Below are positions 35,449 through 44,145 of a DNA stretch of 64,000 bases, one piece after another. The DNA is from Rufibacter roseolus (GTDB taxonomy: Bacteria; Bacteroidota; Bacteroidia; Cytophagales; Hymenobacteraceae): positions 558,001 through 622,000 of the forward strand of contig NZ_JAFMSU010000003.1 in assembly GCF_017916365.1 (NCBI RefSeq), given 5' to 3'. Numbering within the stretch: the stretch's first letter is position 1; every line of letters begins with the position of its first letter. A program made the translations under genes and the position numbers. The notes below the pieces were generated by a model. That model made no database searches. It was given only the letters and a program-made list of their open reading frames with translations, and had not been told where the DNA came from.

Positions 35449-35490
35449 GTTTCAGGGCCACTTTCCTAAAAACGGCCCCGAATCAGAAAC
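35449..35490. repeat. Dispersed palindromic repeat covering a stop codon
   Basis: GTTTCAGGGCCACTTTCC then TAAAAACGGCCCCGAATC and AGAAAC. The stop of the 86-residue gene (35483-35485) lies inside it. Confidence 0.65.
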
Positions 35491-35743
35491 GGGTGACTTT
35501 GCCTTTGGCATCCCAGTGGCTGGATTTGAGCGTGACGCCATCGGCCTCAAACTTGAGGCGGCGCACATAGCGCTCGCCGGTGATGCTGCCGTCTGGCTTG
35601 CGTTTGCCTATATATAAGGTGATGGGGTGCCCCTGCTTATCCGTGATGAAGGTGATGTCGTTGCCGGAGTACACATCGTCCACGCGGCTCTCCGGCGCAA
35701 AGGTTTTATTCAGTTTGGCTTCCAATCTGGGGCTTAGCGGCAT
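35483..35743 (-). CDS. Small hypothetical protein (86 residues)
   Basis: A soluble, beta-rich protein with no signal peptide (DDVYSGNDITFITDKQGHP; ITGERYVRRLKFEADGV). I do not recognise it. It starts 13 bases after the 63-residue gene, so the two are likely cotranscribed. Its last codons and stop are part of a dispersed repeat. Confidence 0.6.
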   Translation of the reverse strand: MPLSPRLEAKLNKTFAPESRVDDVYSGNDITFITDKQGHPITLYIGKRKPDGSITGERYVRRLKFEADGVTLKSSHWDAKGKVTRF

Positions 35744-35756
35744 GGCAAAGAAACGG

Positions 35757-35948
35757 TTAGGAAACGGTGTACGATTGCAGAATGGACAACGCCTCGGCTT
35801 CCTCGGCCTCCACCACCTCGTCTATCACCGATTGGATTTCCTGGTCTGACCACTGCGCCTGCTCGGCGGCTTTCACAAATACGCCCAGGGCCACAAAGCG
35901 GCCACCTTCCAGGGGAAGAATCACTTTTACTTTTTTGCGGATGTTCAT
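35757..35948 (-). CDS. Small hypothetical protein (63 residues)
   Basis: A short acidic protein: a strand segment ([18 protein letters not shown]) and a helix ([20 protein letters not shown]). It lies between the STAS/SEC14-type gene and the 86-residue gene in the same direction. No family is recognised; the spacing suggests an operon. Confidence 0.6.
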   Translation of the reverse strand: MNIRKKVKVILPLEGGRFVALGVFVKAAEQAQWSDQEIQSVIDEVVEAEEAEALSILQSYTVS

Positions 35949-35962
35949 GCGGAATGAAAAAT

Positions 35963-36000
35963 CGTTTTGGGGCTATTTTACGGAAAACAGACCAAAATCG
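35963..36000. repeat. Dispersed palindromic repeat at the end of the STAS-type gene
   Basis: CGTTTTGGGGCTATTTTAC then GGAAAACAGACCAAAATCG. It encodes the last nine codons and the stop (35973-35975) of the gene on the minus strand. Confidence 0.7.
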
Positions 36001-36401
36001 CTAAGTCCGGAGGTCTTTTCCTGGGCCCACCGCATGGCGGAGTTCACCTCCTGAAAGTACTCCACCTCGGCGTGGAACTTAGGCCGAAGCGTGGCCACCA
36101 TGCTGCTGACTGCCATCTGGTTGAAGATATCGTCTGAGATCACGAAAGCCAACCGCTTGATGCCCAGCAACTGGAACTGCGGAAACCAGGTATTTAATGT
36201 CCATTCCTGATCGGCCTGCCGGATGACTTTCATGTGCTTCATGTCCATGACCCAACTCTGGAGGTTGGTCTTGCGGGATACCTGCAAAGCCTCGGTCATG
36301 CCGTCACGGTAGGCATCACTGGGCACAAAACCTTGCCAGTGCAGCACCAGAAGCAGGTGCAGCCGGTCGGTTTCCATTTGCAGGTAAGACTCAGTCTCCA
36401 T
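35973..36401 (-). CDS. STAS/SEC14-like domain protein
   Basis: 142 residues, one alpha/beta domain like the SpoIIAA/STAS-SEC14 family common in Bacteroidota: LLLVLHWQGFVPSDAYRDG, VMDMKHMKVIRQADQEW, KRLAFVISDD, and a final helix EVNSAMRWAQE. The C-terminal tail SDFGLFSVK is encoded by a repeat copy, so it is probably not conserved. It could act in a regulatory pathway with the two small genes that follow. Confidence 0.75.
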   Translation of the reverse strand: METESYLQMETDRLHLLLVLHWQGFVPSDAYRDGMTEALQVSRKTNLQSWVMDMKHMKVIRQADQEWTLNTWFPQFQLLGIKRLAFVISDDIFNQMAVSSMVATLRPKFHAEVEYFQEVNSAMRWAQEKTSGLSDFGLFSVK

Positions 36402-36750
36402 GGTTTAAGGTTGTCTTTTTCATGGCCCTTATCAGGGCGCGGGAAGGCTTATCTGGATAACCCCTAGGGCAACCTTCATCATTCTATTAACTTATTTTGG
36501 GGAAAACAGGTTTTGGAGGCAAACAACAAATGAATTGTACATAGGTAATATTTAACCTCTTCCATGCTGCCAAGGCTATGCTTTTGATAAAGCAGCGCCA
36601 AAAGGCCAGCTTTGCGGTTTGCTCCTGCCCTTCTATACGGGCCCCAAAGAGGGAAGTGACCAACGGATAACCATAAGCAGAATTGACAGGAAAGCAGGAA
36701 TCACCTTCCGGGATTTTTGATTATTTTGGGTAGGTAAAGCATAAAAGGCG
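36402..36750. other. Divergent promoter region
   Basis: 349 bases between the divergent STAS-type gene and the AraC-type regulator gene. It holds a degenerate repeat (ATTTTGGGGAAAACAGG near 36493) but no gene. Confidence 0.5.
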
Positions 36751-37989
36751 ATGTCTACGCAAACGGTACAGATCATTTTAGTGGGCGGAGCGGTACAGGG
36801 CCTGGTTTTGGCTTTCCTGTTGGCCACCCGCAAGGCAAACCAGCTGGCCAACCGGCTGCTGGCTACCCTTATTCTGCTTATCTCGCTGCAGTCTGTTTTG
36901 GTGGCCTTTGATACCCGTGACTTTTTTCTCACGTTTCCGCACCTGAGCAAGGTAAGCTGGCTGTTGCCCATGCTTTTTGCACCACTCATCTACCTGTTCA
37001 CGGTGAAGCTCACCCATGAAAGACCCCGCTTGCGCGGACTGGATGCCATTCATTTCACGCCGGCGGTGCTGGTGTTCTTCAACCTGCTGCCTTACTACCT
37101 GAAAAGCCGGGAGGAGAAAATTGCCTATCTCAATGACTTTGAGCTGGCTTCTAAAGATGACTTCGGGTTTATTGGGCAGCTGGCCCTGGCCATGGTCATT
37201 TTCTACGTGATCCTTTCCTTAGGGGTGCTCAAACGGTACCGGGCCAGGATCATGGAGGCGTTTTCTGAGTTGGAAAAGATCAGGTTGCAATGGCTGCGGC
37301 AGTTCCTCTTCTTCATGCTTTTGATTGTGGCAGTGGCTACGGTTTCTTTCTACGCGAAGAAGTGGGACATTCCCGTTCTCACCGAGATTTACCGCTACCA
37401 CCTCCATTACTTCGGGGTAATCACCCTCATTTACTGGATCGGGTACAAGACGCTTTCACAGCCCCGCATTTTCACCTCTGCGCCTCCGGTCTTTTCTGAG
37501 ACCGTGGCTATTCTCCCAGAGCCCGTGCCTGCCCCCGTGCTGCAAACCCACCAGGAAATCGCCATTGATGCCGTTCCCTCGGGTTTAGGGCCTAAATACC
37601 AGAAATCGGCCTTAAAAGAAGAAGACGGTCAGCTGTACCTGGAGCAACTGCTTTCCTTCATGGAAACCGAGAAACCTTACCTGCAGCCTACCCTCACCAT
37701 CCAGGAACTGGCCGAGAAGCTGGGTGTCTCCAAGCACCACCTTTCCCAGATCATCAATAACCGTCTGGGCAAGAACTTCTATGATTTCATCAACCATTAC
37801 CGGGTGGCCGAGGCCCAACTCATGCTGGTGGACCCTAAATTCAAGCACTTCACCAACCTAGCCGTGGCCGAGGAAGCCGGTTTCAACTCAAAGGCCACGT
37901 TCAACGCGGTTTTCAAAAAACAGACTGGAAAGACGCCGTCTGAATACATCAAAACTCACGCAGAAGGCCGTCTGAACTTAGCGGATTAG
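36751..37989 (+). CDS. Membrane-anchored AraC-family regulator
   Basis: 412 residues. The first 235 hold about seven hydrophobic helices (QIILVGGAVQGLVLAFLLA; LLPMLFAPLIYLFTV; WLRQFLFFMLLIVAVATV). A linker leads to the AraC HTH pair at about 310-405 (LTIQELAEKLGVSKHHLSQIIN; VAEEAGFNSKATFNAVFKKQTGKTPSEY). Similar proteins sense an unknown signal in the membrane and bind DNA. It lies upstream of the S41 peptidase gene with 96 bases between; regulation of that gene is possible. Confidence 0.9.
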   Translation: MSTQTVQIILVGGAVQGLVLAFLLATRKANQLANRLLATLILLISLQSVLVAFDTRDFFLTFPHLSKVSWLLPMLFAPLIYLFTVKLTHERPRLRGLDAIHFTPAVLVFFNLLPYYLKSREEKIAYLNDFELASKDDFGFIGQLALAMVIFYVILSLGVLKRYRARIMEAFSELEKIRLQWLRQFLFFMLLIVAVATVSFYAKKWDIPVLTEIYRYHLHYFGVITLIYWIGYKTLSQPRIFTSAPPVFSETVAILPEPVPAPVLQTHQEIAIDAVPSGLGPKYQKSALKEEDGQLYLEQLLSFMETEKPYLQPTLTIQELAEKLGVSKHHLSQIINNRLGKNFYDFINHYRVAEAQLMLVDPKFKHFTNLAVAEEAGFNSKATFNAVFKKQTGKTPSEYIKTHAEGRLNLAD

Positions 37990-38054
37990 ATAGAAACACC
38001 TCTTTAAACAAGTCTGAACTTAGCGGGCCGGACGATTCGCGTCTCAGGGCCGTG

Positions 38055-38062
38055 TAGGTTTG
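38055..38062 (+). promoter_or_regulatory. -7 promoter box (TAGGTTTG)
   Basis: An exact TAnnTTTG match 23 bases before the ATG of the S41 peptidase gene, the same spacing as at 93-100. Confidence 0.5.
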
Positions 38063-38085
38063 CAGCGTTCAATCAGTTAAAACCT

Positions 38086-39579
38086 ATGAAATCAACATTC
38101 TTGAAACGCTGTCTATTTTCGCTGTTCATGCTGGGCTCGTATCCGGGCCTGAGCCAGACAAACCCCACTGCGTCCGCCCCCACGCAGCAGTTCACGCCAG
38201 CCCAGTTGCAGGAGGATCTCCACTTCATGCACCAGGTGCTAAACGAGGCGCACCCCGGCATGTACCGCTACACCTCCAAAGCACGCTTTGAGGAGCTGTT
38301 TGACAGTGTAGCCCAAACCCTCAACCGGCCCATGACCCAGCAGGAGTTCTTTGTGGCCGCCACCCCGCTCATCGTGGCCCTAAAAGATGGACACGTAAAG
38401 TGGATGCCCCGCGAGCGGAAACACGGCCAATACTACTACAACCTGGACCAGCTCTTCCCGCTGGAACTGCACTTCACGGGCAAGCAGGCGCACCTGGTGT
38501 ACAACATGGCAGGCACCTCCGCTATCCCGCTGGGTGCTGAGATTGTCTCCATCAATGGGTTGTCCACGGAAAAAATGGTAGAGAAACTTCTGCCCACCGT
38601 TTTCTTTTCTGATGGCAACAGCCAGGCCGTGAAGTGGCTCTCGCTGGACAAGTTCTTACCTTTCTACTACGGCACGTACATTGGCGCCTCCCCTAGCTAT
38701 GAGATTGCTTTCCGAGTTCCCGGCAGTCCTTCAGTGCAGACCGCGCAAGTGCCGGCTGTTACTCTGGAAACTATCCAGAAGCTGGAAAAAGAAAGAGAGA
38801 GGCCCCAGCAACCGCCCATTAGGGTAGCCTACAAAGACCAGAATACCGCCTTGCTGTCCATAGACAACTTCAACATCTATAAGAACGAGATGGATGTGGA
38901 GAAGGTAATGAAAGACATTTTCTGGCAGATGAATGCCAAGAACACCCAGCACCTCATTATTGACCTGCGAGGTAACGAAGGCGGCATTGACAAATGGGGC
39001 GCCCTGCTCTACTCTTACCTTACTGATAAGAAGTTCAGGTACTATGACAGCATGCTGGTGCCCAAGAAAGAGAAGTTCACGTTTGAAAAGAACATTATCT
39101 GGCTACCTGGCATGTACCCTCTTTACCGCAGGCTCATTTCCAAGACTAAGGGTGGCAATTACACCTTCCGGTTCAAGAAAACGCTGCGGGAGCAGAAACC
39201 CCAGAAGAACCCTTTCAAAGGTGAGGTTTACATCCTTACAGATGGGTACAGTTTCTCGGTTACCTCAGAATTCTGCGCCATAGCCCACCACCACAAGCGC
39301 GCTACTTTTATAGGCCGCGAGACCGGCGGCGGCTATTACGGCAACACCAGCGGTTTCCATGTGCCCGTGAAACTGCCAAATACAGACCTGGAACTAGCCG
39401 TCCCACAATGGAACTACTTTATGGCCGTATCTGGCTACCCCCACAAAGACCGAGGCATCCTGCCTGATTACCCGGTTGAGTACACTGCGCAGGACCTTAT
39501 CCAGAAGCGGGATGTAGACTTGGAATTCACCATGGAGTTGATCAAATCTAAAAGGGCCTCCTCAGCGCAGGCTAAGTAG
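38086..39579 (+). CDS. S41 family (C-terminal processing) peptidase
   Basis: 497 residues with a signal peptide (LGSYPGLSQ). The S41 core has HLIIDLRGNEGG, the nucleophile region ILTDGYSFSVTSEF (Ser at about 390) and GRETGGGYYGNTSG, where the family's usual Lys is not obvious. A PDZ-like region lies ahead of it (GAEIVSINGLSTEKM). It is predicted to be periplasmic and to degrade or process proteins. It has its own promoter and lies downstream of the AraC-type gene. Confidence 0.9.
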   Translation: MKSTFLKRCLFSLFMLGSYPGLSQTNPTASAPTQQFTPAQLQEDLHFMHQVLNEAHPGMYRYTSKARFEELFDSVAQTLNRPMTQQEFFVAATPLIVALKDGHVKWMPRERKHGQYYYNLDQLFPLELHFTGKQAHLVYNMAGTSAIPLGAEIVSINGLSTEKMVEKLLPTVFFSDGNSQAVKWLSLDKFLPFYYGTYIGASPSYEIAFRVPGSPSVQTAQVPAVTLETIQKLEKERERPQQPPIRVAYKDQNTALLSIDNFNIYKNEMDVEKVMKDIFWQMNAKNTQHLIIDLRGNEGGIDKWGALLYSYLTDKKFRYYDSMLVPKKEKFTFEKNIIWLPGMYPLYRRLISKTKGGNYTFRFKKTLREQKPQKNPFKGEVYILTDGYSFSVTSEFCAIAHHHKRATFIGRETGGGYYGNTSGFHVPVKLPNTDLELAVPQWNYFMAVSGYPHKDRGILPDYPVEYTAQDLIQKRDVDLEFTMELIKSKRASSAQAK

Positions 39580-39820
39580 AGGCTCAAGACCTTCCCACGC
39601 ATTCCGTCCCCCCCTTTTGAAGGCCCGGGATGATTACTCTTGCAGATCTTGGCATACTCGAAATGTAGGGGCAATCCCTTGTGGTTGCCCTTGCGTTAAC
39701 AGAAGTGAAGGGTTCATGAAACGTCCTTGTCATCCCCCTACCCCCTTCAAAGGGGGACAATCAAGTACCGTGCTTCCTTTTTCAAGCCTTATAAGGGGAG
39801 TAGACAATTAGAGATATTCC

Positions 39821-39854
39821 GTTTAGAGCCACCTTTTCCTAAAAGCACCCAAAA
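39821..39854. repeat. Dispersed palindromic repeat
   Basis: GTTTAGAGCCACCTTTTCC then TAAAAGCACCCAAAAC, running into the stem of the terminator at 39851. Confidence 0.6.
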
Positions 39855-39891
39855 CAAAAAGGCCAGTGAAAATCACTGGCCTTTTTGTTTT
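39851..39891. terminator. Terminator after Tex (leftward)
   Basis: An 18-bp perfect stem AAAACAAAAAGGCCAGTG, 5-base loop. Confidence 0.9.
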
Positions 39892-39904
39892 CATAATTAA
39901 AAGT

Positions 39905-42178
39905 CTACCGGAACATGTTCTTCAACTTGTTAAGTTTGGTAGCCATGTCTTCCTCTTCTACCGGAGCGTCACGGCGATTGCTGCCTCCGGTGTTCCCCGG
40001 CTTGCGGTCATTATTGCCACGGCTTGGCCTGGCAGTTGCGGCCTGCGGATCTGATTTCATGGAGAGCGCAATGCGTTTGCGACCTACTTCCACTTCCAAC
40101 ACGGTTACTTCTACCTTCTGCCCTACTTTCACCACTTCATGTGGATTGCTCACGAAACGGTCAGACAGGTGGCTCACGTGTACCAGACCGTCTTGGTGCA
40201 CCCCAATGTCTACGAACGCCCCGAAGGCGGTGATGTTGGTGATGATGCCCGGCAGTTTCATGCCCTGGCGCAGGTCTTTGATCTCGTTCACGCCCTCGGT
40301 GAAGCTGAACACCTCGTAGCTTTCGCGCGGGTCACGGCCCGGCTTGGATAGCTCGCTCATGATGTCCTGCAGGGTAGGCAGACCTACGGTGTCAGACACG
40401 TATTTCTTCAGGTCTATTTTCTTACGCAGGTCAGCGTTTTTAAGCAGGTCCTCCACGGTGGCGCCCAGGTCTTTGGCCATCTGCTCCACCAGGGCATAAC
40501 GCTCAGGGTGCACGGCGCTGGCATCCAGCGGGTGCTTGCCGCCCCTGATGCGCAGGAAGCCAGCCGCCTGTTCAAAGGCTTTGTCGCCCAGGCGAGCCAC
40601 TTTGCGCAGCTCATTGCGGGTTTTAAATGGCCCGTTCTGGTTGCGGTAGTCCACAATGTTCTGCGCCAACTGCGGCCCCAGCCCCGAAACGTAGGTCAGC
40701 AACTGCTTGCTGGCGGTGTTCACTTCTACGCCCACGGCGTTCACGCAGCTCATCACCACATCATCAAGGCTGTGCTTGAGCGCATTCTGGTCCACATCGT
40801 GTTGGTACTGGCCTACGCCAATAGATTTAGGATCGATTTTCACCAACTCAGCCAATGGGTCCATGAGCCGGCGACCAATGGAAACGGCACCGCGCACGGT
40901 GATGTCCTGATCCGGGAACTCCTCGCGCGCTACGTCTGAAGCGGAATAGATAGAGGCGCCGCTCTCGTTCACCATAATAATGGCGATGTTGTTGGGTAAG
41001 CCGAGTCCGCGCACGAAGGTCTCGGTCTCACGGCTGGCGGTTCCGTTCCCGATGGCAATGGCTTCGATCTGGTATTTGTGGCACATCACCATCACCTGCT
41101 GACCAGCGGTTGTAGCCTGGTGGGCTCCGTTGTGCGGGAAGATGGCTTCGTAGTGCAGCAGTTTGCCTTGCTCGTCCAGGGCCACCACTTTACAGCCGGT
41201 TCTGAAACCCGGGTCAATGGCTAATACGCGTTTCTGGCCCAGCGGCGCAGACAAGAGCATCGGTCTCAGGTTATCGGCGAAAACCCGGATAGCTTCTTCA
41301 TCGGCACGTTTCTTAGAGGAAAGGCGCACCTCGGTTTCCATGTTCAGGCGAAGCATCCGCTTGTAGCTTTCCCTGATGGCAAGTTTCACCTGCTCGGCGG
41401 CGGCGTTGTGGCCGGTCACGAACTGGTCTTCCAGGATAGACAGCGCTGCTTCTTCCTCTGGCTGGGCATCCAGCATCAAGACCATTTCCTTCTCGCCGCG
41501 GCGCATGGCCAGGATACGGTGCGATGGGGCTTTCTCGATGGGCTCATCCCACTCAAAGTAATCTTTGTATTTCTGGCCTTCCTCCTCTTTGCCCGGAATT
41601 ACGCGCGCCTTGAACACGCCCTTCTTCTCAAACAAATTCCGGATATTGGCACGAGCCTCGGGGTTCTCGTTCACCCACTCGGCAATGATATCGCGGGCAC
41701 CAGCCAGGGCTTCCTCGGTTGATTTTACTTCTTTTTCTTCGCTCACAAACGCGGCAGCTTCTGAGGCAACGTCCATGTTGGCTTGCTCAAACAGCCTTTG
41801 CGCCAGCGGCTCCAGGCCTTTCTCGCGGGCAATGGTGGCGCGGGTGCGGCGCTTGGGCTTGAACGGCAGGTAAATATCCTCCAGCACAGCCATGGTCTCG
41901 GCGGCCAGCACCTGGGCTTCCAATTCTGGGGTGAGTTTCTCCTGGTCTCTCAAAGATTTCAGGATGCTCTCGCGGCGCTTGTCCAATTCCCGCAGCTGTT
42001 CCACGCGGTCACGGATTGCGGCAATGGCTACCTCGTCAAGGCTGCCGGTTACTTCTTTGCGGTACCGGGCAATAAAGGGCACGGTGGCCCCCTCGTCCAG
42101 CAAAGCCACAGTTGCTTCTACTTGCTTTTGGTTTACTTGCAGCTCCCCCGCAATCGTCTTGAAATGGTTTTCTGGCAT
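39905..42178 (-). CDS. tex: Tex family RNA-binding transcription accessory protein
   Basis: 757 residues with the full Tex layout: N-terminal helical domain (PFIARYRKEVTGSLDE), YqgF-like nuclease fold (VLAIDPGFRTGCKVVALDE; AIGNGTASRETE), helix-hairpin-helix region (LGPQLAQNIVDYRNQNGPF), and a C-terminal S1 RNA-binding domain (GIITNITAFGAFVDIGVHQDGLVHVSHLSD). A basic tail follows (QAATARPSRGNNDRK). It binds nucleic acid in the cytosol and affects transcription. Confidence 0.96.
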   Translation of the reverse strand: MPENHFKTIAGELQVNQKQVEATVALLDEGATVPFIARYRKEVTGSLDEVAIAAIRDRVEQLRELDKRRESILKSLRDQEKLTPELEAQVLAAETMAVLEDIYLPFKPKRRTRATIAREKGLEPLAQRLFEQANMDVASEAAAFVSEEKEVKSTEEALAGARDIIAEWVNENPEARANIRNLFEKKGVFKARVIPGKEEEGQKYKDYFEWDEPIEKAPSHRILAMRRGEKEMVLMLDAQPEEEAALSILEDQFVTGHNAAAEQVKLAIRESYKRMLRLNMETEVRLSSKKRADEEAIRVFADNLRPMLLSAPLGQKRVLAIDPGFRTGCKVVALDEQGKLLHYEAIFPHNGAHQATTAGQQVMVMCHKYQIEAIAIGNGTASRETETFVRGLGLPNNIAIIMVNESGASIYSASDVAREEFPDQDITVRGAVSIGRRLMDPLAELVKIDPKSIGVGQYQHDVDQNALKHSLDDVVMSCVNAVGVEVNTASKQLLTYVSGLGPQLAQNIVDYRNQNGPFKTRNELRKVARLGDKAFEQAAGFLRIRGGKHPLDASAVHPERYALVEQMAKDLGATVEDLLKNADLRKKIDLKKYVSDTVGLPTLQDIMSELSKPGRDPRESYEVFSFTEGVNEIKDLRQGMKLPGIITNITAFGAFVDIGVHQDGLVHVSHLSDRFVSNPHEVVKVGQKVEVTVLEVEVGRKRIALSMKSDPQAATARPSRGNNDRKPGNTGGSNRRDAPVEEEDMATKLNKLKNMFR

Positions 42179-42332
42179 GCTAAATAATCGTTCTGAAAAG
42201 ACTTTGTTCCCTGTTTTACGCGTTTAAAATGGCAGCGCAGGGACTTCAAAGATAAAACTAAATTGGCGGAACCCCGCGCCCCACGACCGGCTTTTATTAC
42301 TGACCTGCCAACGCAAGCTGGCCCGGTATTTG

Positions 42333-42340
42333 TATCTTTG
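42333..42340 (+). promoter_or_regulatory. -7 promoter box (TATCTTTG)
   Basis: An exact TAnnTTTG match, 93 bases before the ATG of the secreted helical protein; this implies a leader of about 85 bases. Confidence 0.5.
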
Positions 42341-42432
42341 CCCAAGATAGGTGGGAACTAAATTTGCGGCCTTTGGCTTTTGAGCCCAGGCTGTAAATGC
42401 CCACATAATCTAGATTTACACCATTTACGCAT

Positions 42433-42819
42433 ATGAAGAGGATTATCTTTTTGCTGGCCTTGGCCTTCACTACTTTCACAAGCCAGGCCCAGACACCGGC
42501 GGTTACCCCCGAGGCCCGCGCCAAAGCCATGACCAGCACCATGACCCAGCACCTGAAGCTGAATCCGGCGCAGGTGAACAAGGTGACTGCTATTAACCTC
42601 ACCAGCATCCAGCAGCTGGAGCAGGCCAAGAAAGACCACAAAAACAACCCGCGTCAGCTCAAAGCCACCATGGACCTTATCAGCGCCACCCGCCTGGAGT
42701 CTTTGAAAGGGGTGCTTTCCGTGACTCAGTTCCAGCAATACCAGCAGCAGCGCGAACGCAAACTGGGGATTCCCTCGCAAGCCGGCACCGGCGGCGTTCC
42801 AGAGCAATACAACAACTAA
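42433..42819 (+). CDS. Small secreted helical protein (Spy/CpxP-like pattern)
   Basis: 128 residues with a signal peptide (LALAFTTFTSQAQ). The mature part is helical with LNPAQVNKVTAINLTSIQQLEQ and ESLKGVLSVTQFQQYQQQRERK. The repeated L-x-x-x-Q-pattern recalls the LTxxQ motifs of Spy/CpxP-type periplasmic proteins of Bacteroidota. No known partner is nearby. A very strong terminator follows. Confidence 0.75.
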   Translation: MKRIIFLLALAFTTFTSQAQTPAVTPEARAKAMTSTMTQHLKLNPAQVNKVTAINLTSIQQLEQAKKDHKNNPRQLKATMDLISATRLESLKGVLSVTQFQQYQQQRERKLGIPSQAGTGGVPEQYNN

Positions 42820-42857
42820 ATAGTTAACCGGCCTTTCGGCCGATAAAGAGCAAATCA

Positions 42858-42913
42858 AATCGCCTTGGTTTTGGGCCTGTTTTTAAAGAAACAGGCCCAA
42901 AACCAAGGCGATT
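42858..42913. terminator. Very long terminator built around the dispersed repeat
   Basis: A perfect 25-bp stem around a 6-base loop (outer arm AATCGCCTTGG, inner arm TTTTGGGCCTGTTT), then CTTTT. The inner part is a repeat copy with almost perfect arms. Confidence 0.92.
42868..42903. repeat. Dispersed palindromic repeat, best-paired copy
   Basis: GTTTTGGGCCTGTTTTTAAA then GAAACAGGCCCAAAAC. Confidence 0.75.
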
Positions 42914-43020
42914 CTTTTAATATAATCTGTTTGAAATTTTTCTGACCAAGAGTTATGGAATGTGGACGGTTTAAGCATCGTTGCTTATATTCAATCTTCC
43001 ACAAAAACTTCAGCGCGCCC

Positions 43021-43206
43021 ATGAAATTCATTGGATTAGGAATGTTCCTGGTTGGTTTGGTTTCCCTATTAGTGGCCACGTTTGGGGCAAACCACTTCTT
43101 ACTTCTCTGGGCCGATAACTGGGGCAGGCCGCTGGGCTGGACCATCAGGGCGGCGTTCACCACGCTGGGGTACGTGATCTATTACCTGCATCGGCACGAT
43201 GACTGA
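43021..43206 (+). CDS. Small membrane protein
   Basis: 61 residues with two hydrophobic helices (FIGLGMFLVGLVSLLVATFG; TIRAAFTTLGYVIYYL) separated by a polar Trp/Asp/Asn turn. The ATG at 43021 begins the first helix; an earlier start at 42955 would add a Cys-rich leader. No family is named. Confidence 0.65.
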   Translation: MKFIGLGMFLVGLVSLLVATFGANHFLLLWADNWGRPLGWTIRAAFTTLGYVIYYLHRHDD

Positions 43207-43211
43207 GGTTT

Positions 43212-43251
43212 CTGTTTAGGAGCCGTTTTGGTTCAAATGGCTCTAAAACAG
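43212..43251. repeat. Dispersed palindromic repeat
   Basis: CTGTTTAGGAGCCGTTTTGG then TTCAAATGGCTCTAAAACAG, between a stop codon and the next terminator. Confidence 0.65.
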
Positions 43252-43284
43252 AATCGGCACCGCCTTCTGCAGACGGTGCCGATT
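43252..43284. terminator. Bidirectional terminator
   Basis: AATCGGCACCG / CGGTGCCGATT with an 11-base loop, between convergent genes. Confidence 0.8.
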
Positions 43285-43314
43285 GTGCTGTTGTAGGATC
43301 AGCCCTTGGGCCAT

Positions 43315-43908
43315 TTACATTTCAAGCAAGCCCAGTAGGATAAACACCAGACCTACGATGGCCGCCAATGCGCCCACCAGGCCCAGTCCTGGGATGATGG
43401 ACAGCAAAGCACCCGCCACCAACAGAATCAAACCGATTTTGATGTATTGGTTAATGGCGTTGGCTTTCTTCACGGCTTTGGCTTCGCGCATGATCTTTTT
43501 GGTGGCCATTTTCACATCCTTCTTGGTTTTAGCCGAGGCCAGGTCATTGGCCAAAGATTTAATGTGGGGGTTGGCTTCCAGAGCAGACGCAACCGCAGCA
43601 GAGGTCAAAGGAGCCGTGCGGGCCACTTCCCTTGAGGCTACCGGCTTAACGGCGTTGGCTTCCAAAGCTGTAGCAGACTTTGTATTTACAGGTGCAATGG
43701 GAGCATTTGCCTCTGTAGGCTCTGCCTGGGCAATGACCGCCTCCTGCGCAGGGGCAACGGTTTCTGCCGGTGCTGACGTAGCAGGAGCAGCTTTATGGTA
43801 AGTAGTAGCGGGCGCGCTAAAGTCATAGTATTGGCCTGAAGAACAGCCAATCATGAACTGGCTTGCCACACCGCATACTAAAAGAGACAGTAAAGATTTG
43901 ATTTTCAT
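43315..43908 (-). CDS. Lipoprotein with Ala-rich linker and C-terminal membrane hairpin
   Basis: 197 residues. It has a lipobox (QFMIGC), a long Ala/Pro/Glu/Val-rich linker (about 30-110), a Lys-rich helix (KTKKDVKMATKKIMREAKAVKK) and two hydrophobic segments at the end (KIGLILLVAGALLSIIPGLG; LVGALAAIVGLVFILLGL). It may span the envelope with a lipid anchor at one end. No family is recognised; similar lipoproteins occur in Hymenobacter relatives. Confidence 0.7.
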   Translation of the reverse strand: MKIKSLLSLLVCGVASQFMIGCSSGQYYDFSAPATTYHKAAPATSAPAETVAPAQEAVIAQAEPTEANAPIAPVNTKSATALEANAVKPVASREVARTAPLTSAAVASALEANPHIKSLANDLASAKTKKDVKMATKKIMREAKAVKKANAINQYIKIGLILLVAGALLSIIPGLGLVGALAAIVGLVFILLGLLEM

Positions 43909-44145
43909 AGTTTAAGGAGGTTAAGAGTGTATGGTTTTAAGGGTAAATAAAAAGAACCTACCTGCCAGACTAGCCCAAGTAGGTTTCAAAGGCTAACTTC
44001 GCAGTACGTAGACTAACGCCGCAAGTTCACGAATCATTTTACAATGCAAAGCCTGCAAATGTTTTTCGGCTGAAAATCAGGAGGAAAAAATTCAAACAAG
44101 GCTTGCGCCGCACCCAAAAACAGGTCTAAAAACCCTTTTGGGTCC

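Larger units (their letters stand above)
39580..39904. other. Gene-free gap with low-complexity tracts
   Basis: 325 bases. Contains the palindrome CCCCCTTCAAAGGGGG near 39741, C-rich runs, a dispersed repeat (39821) and the Tex terminator. No gene is seen. Confidence 0.5.

Noticed and set aside
37582..37618. Copy of the dispersed repeat inside the AraC-type gene
   Set aside because: Looks like the repeat (GGGCCTAAATACCAGAAATC), but it encodes the conserved KYxKSxL segment of this regulator family, so the likeness is probably chance.
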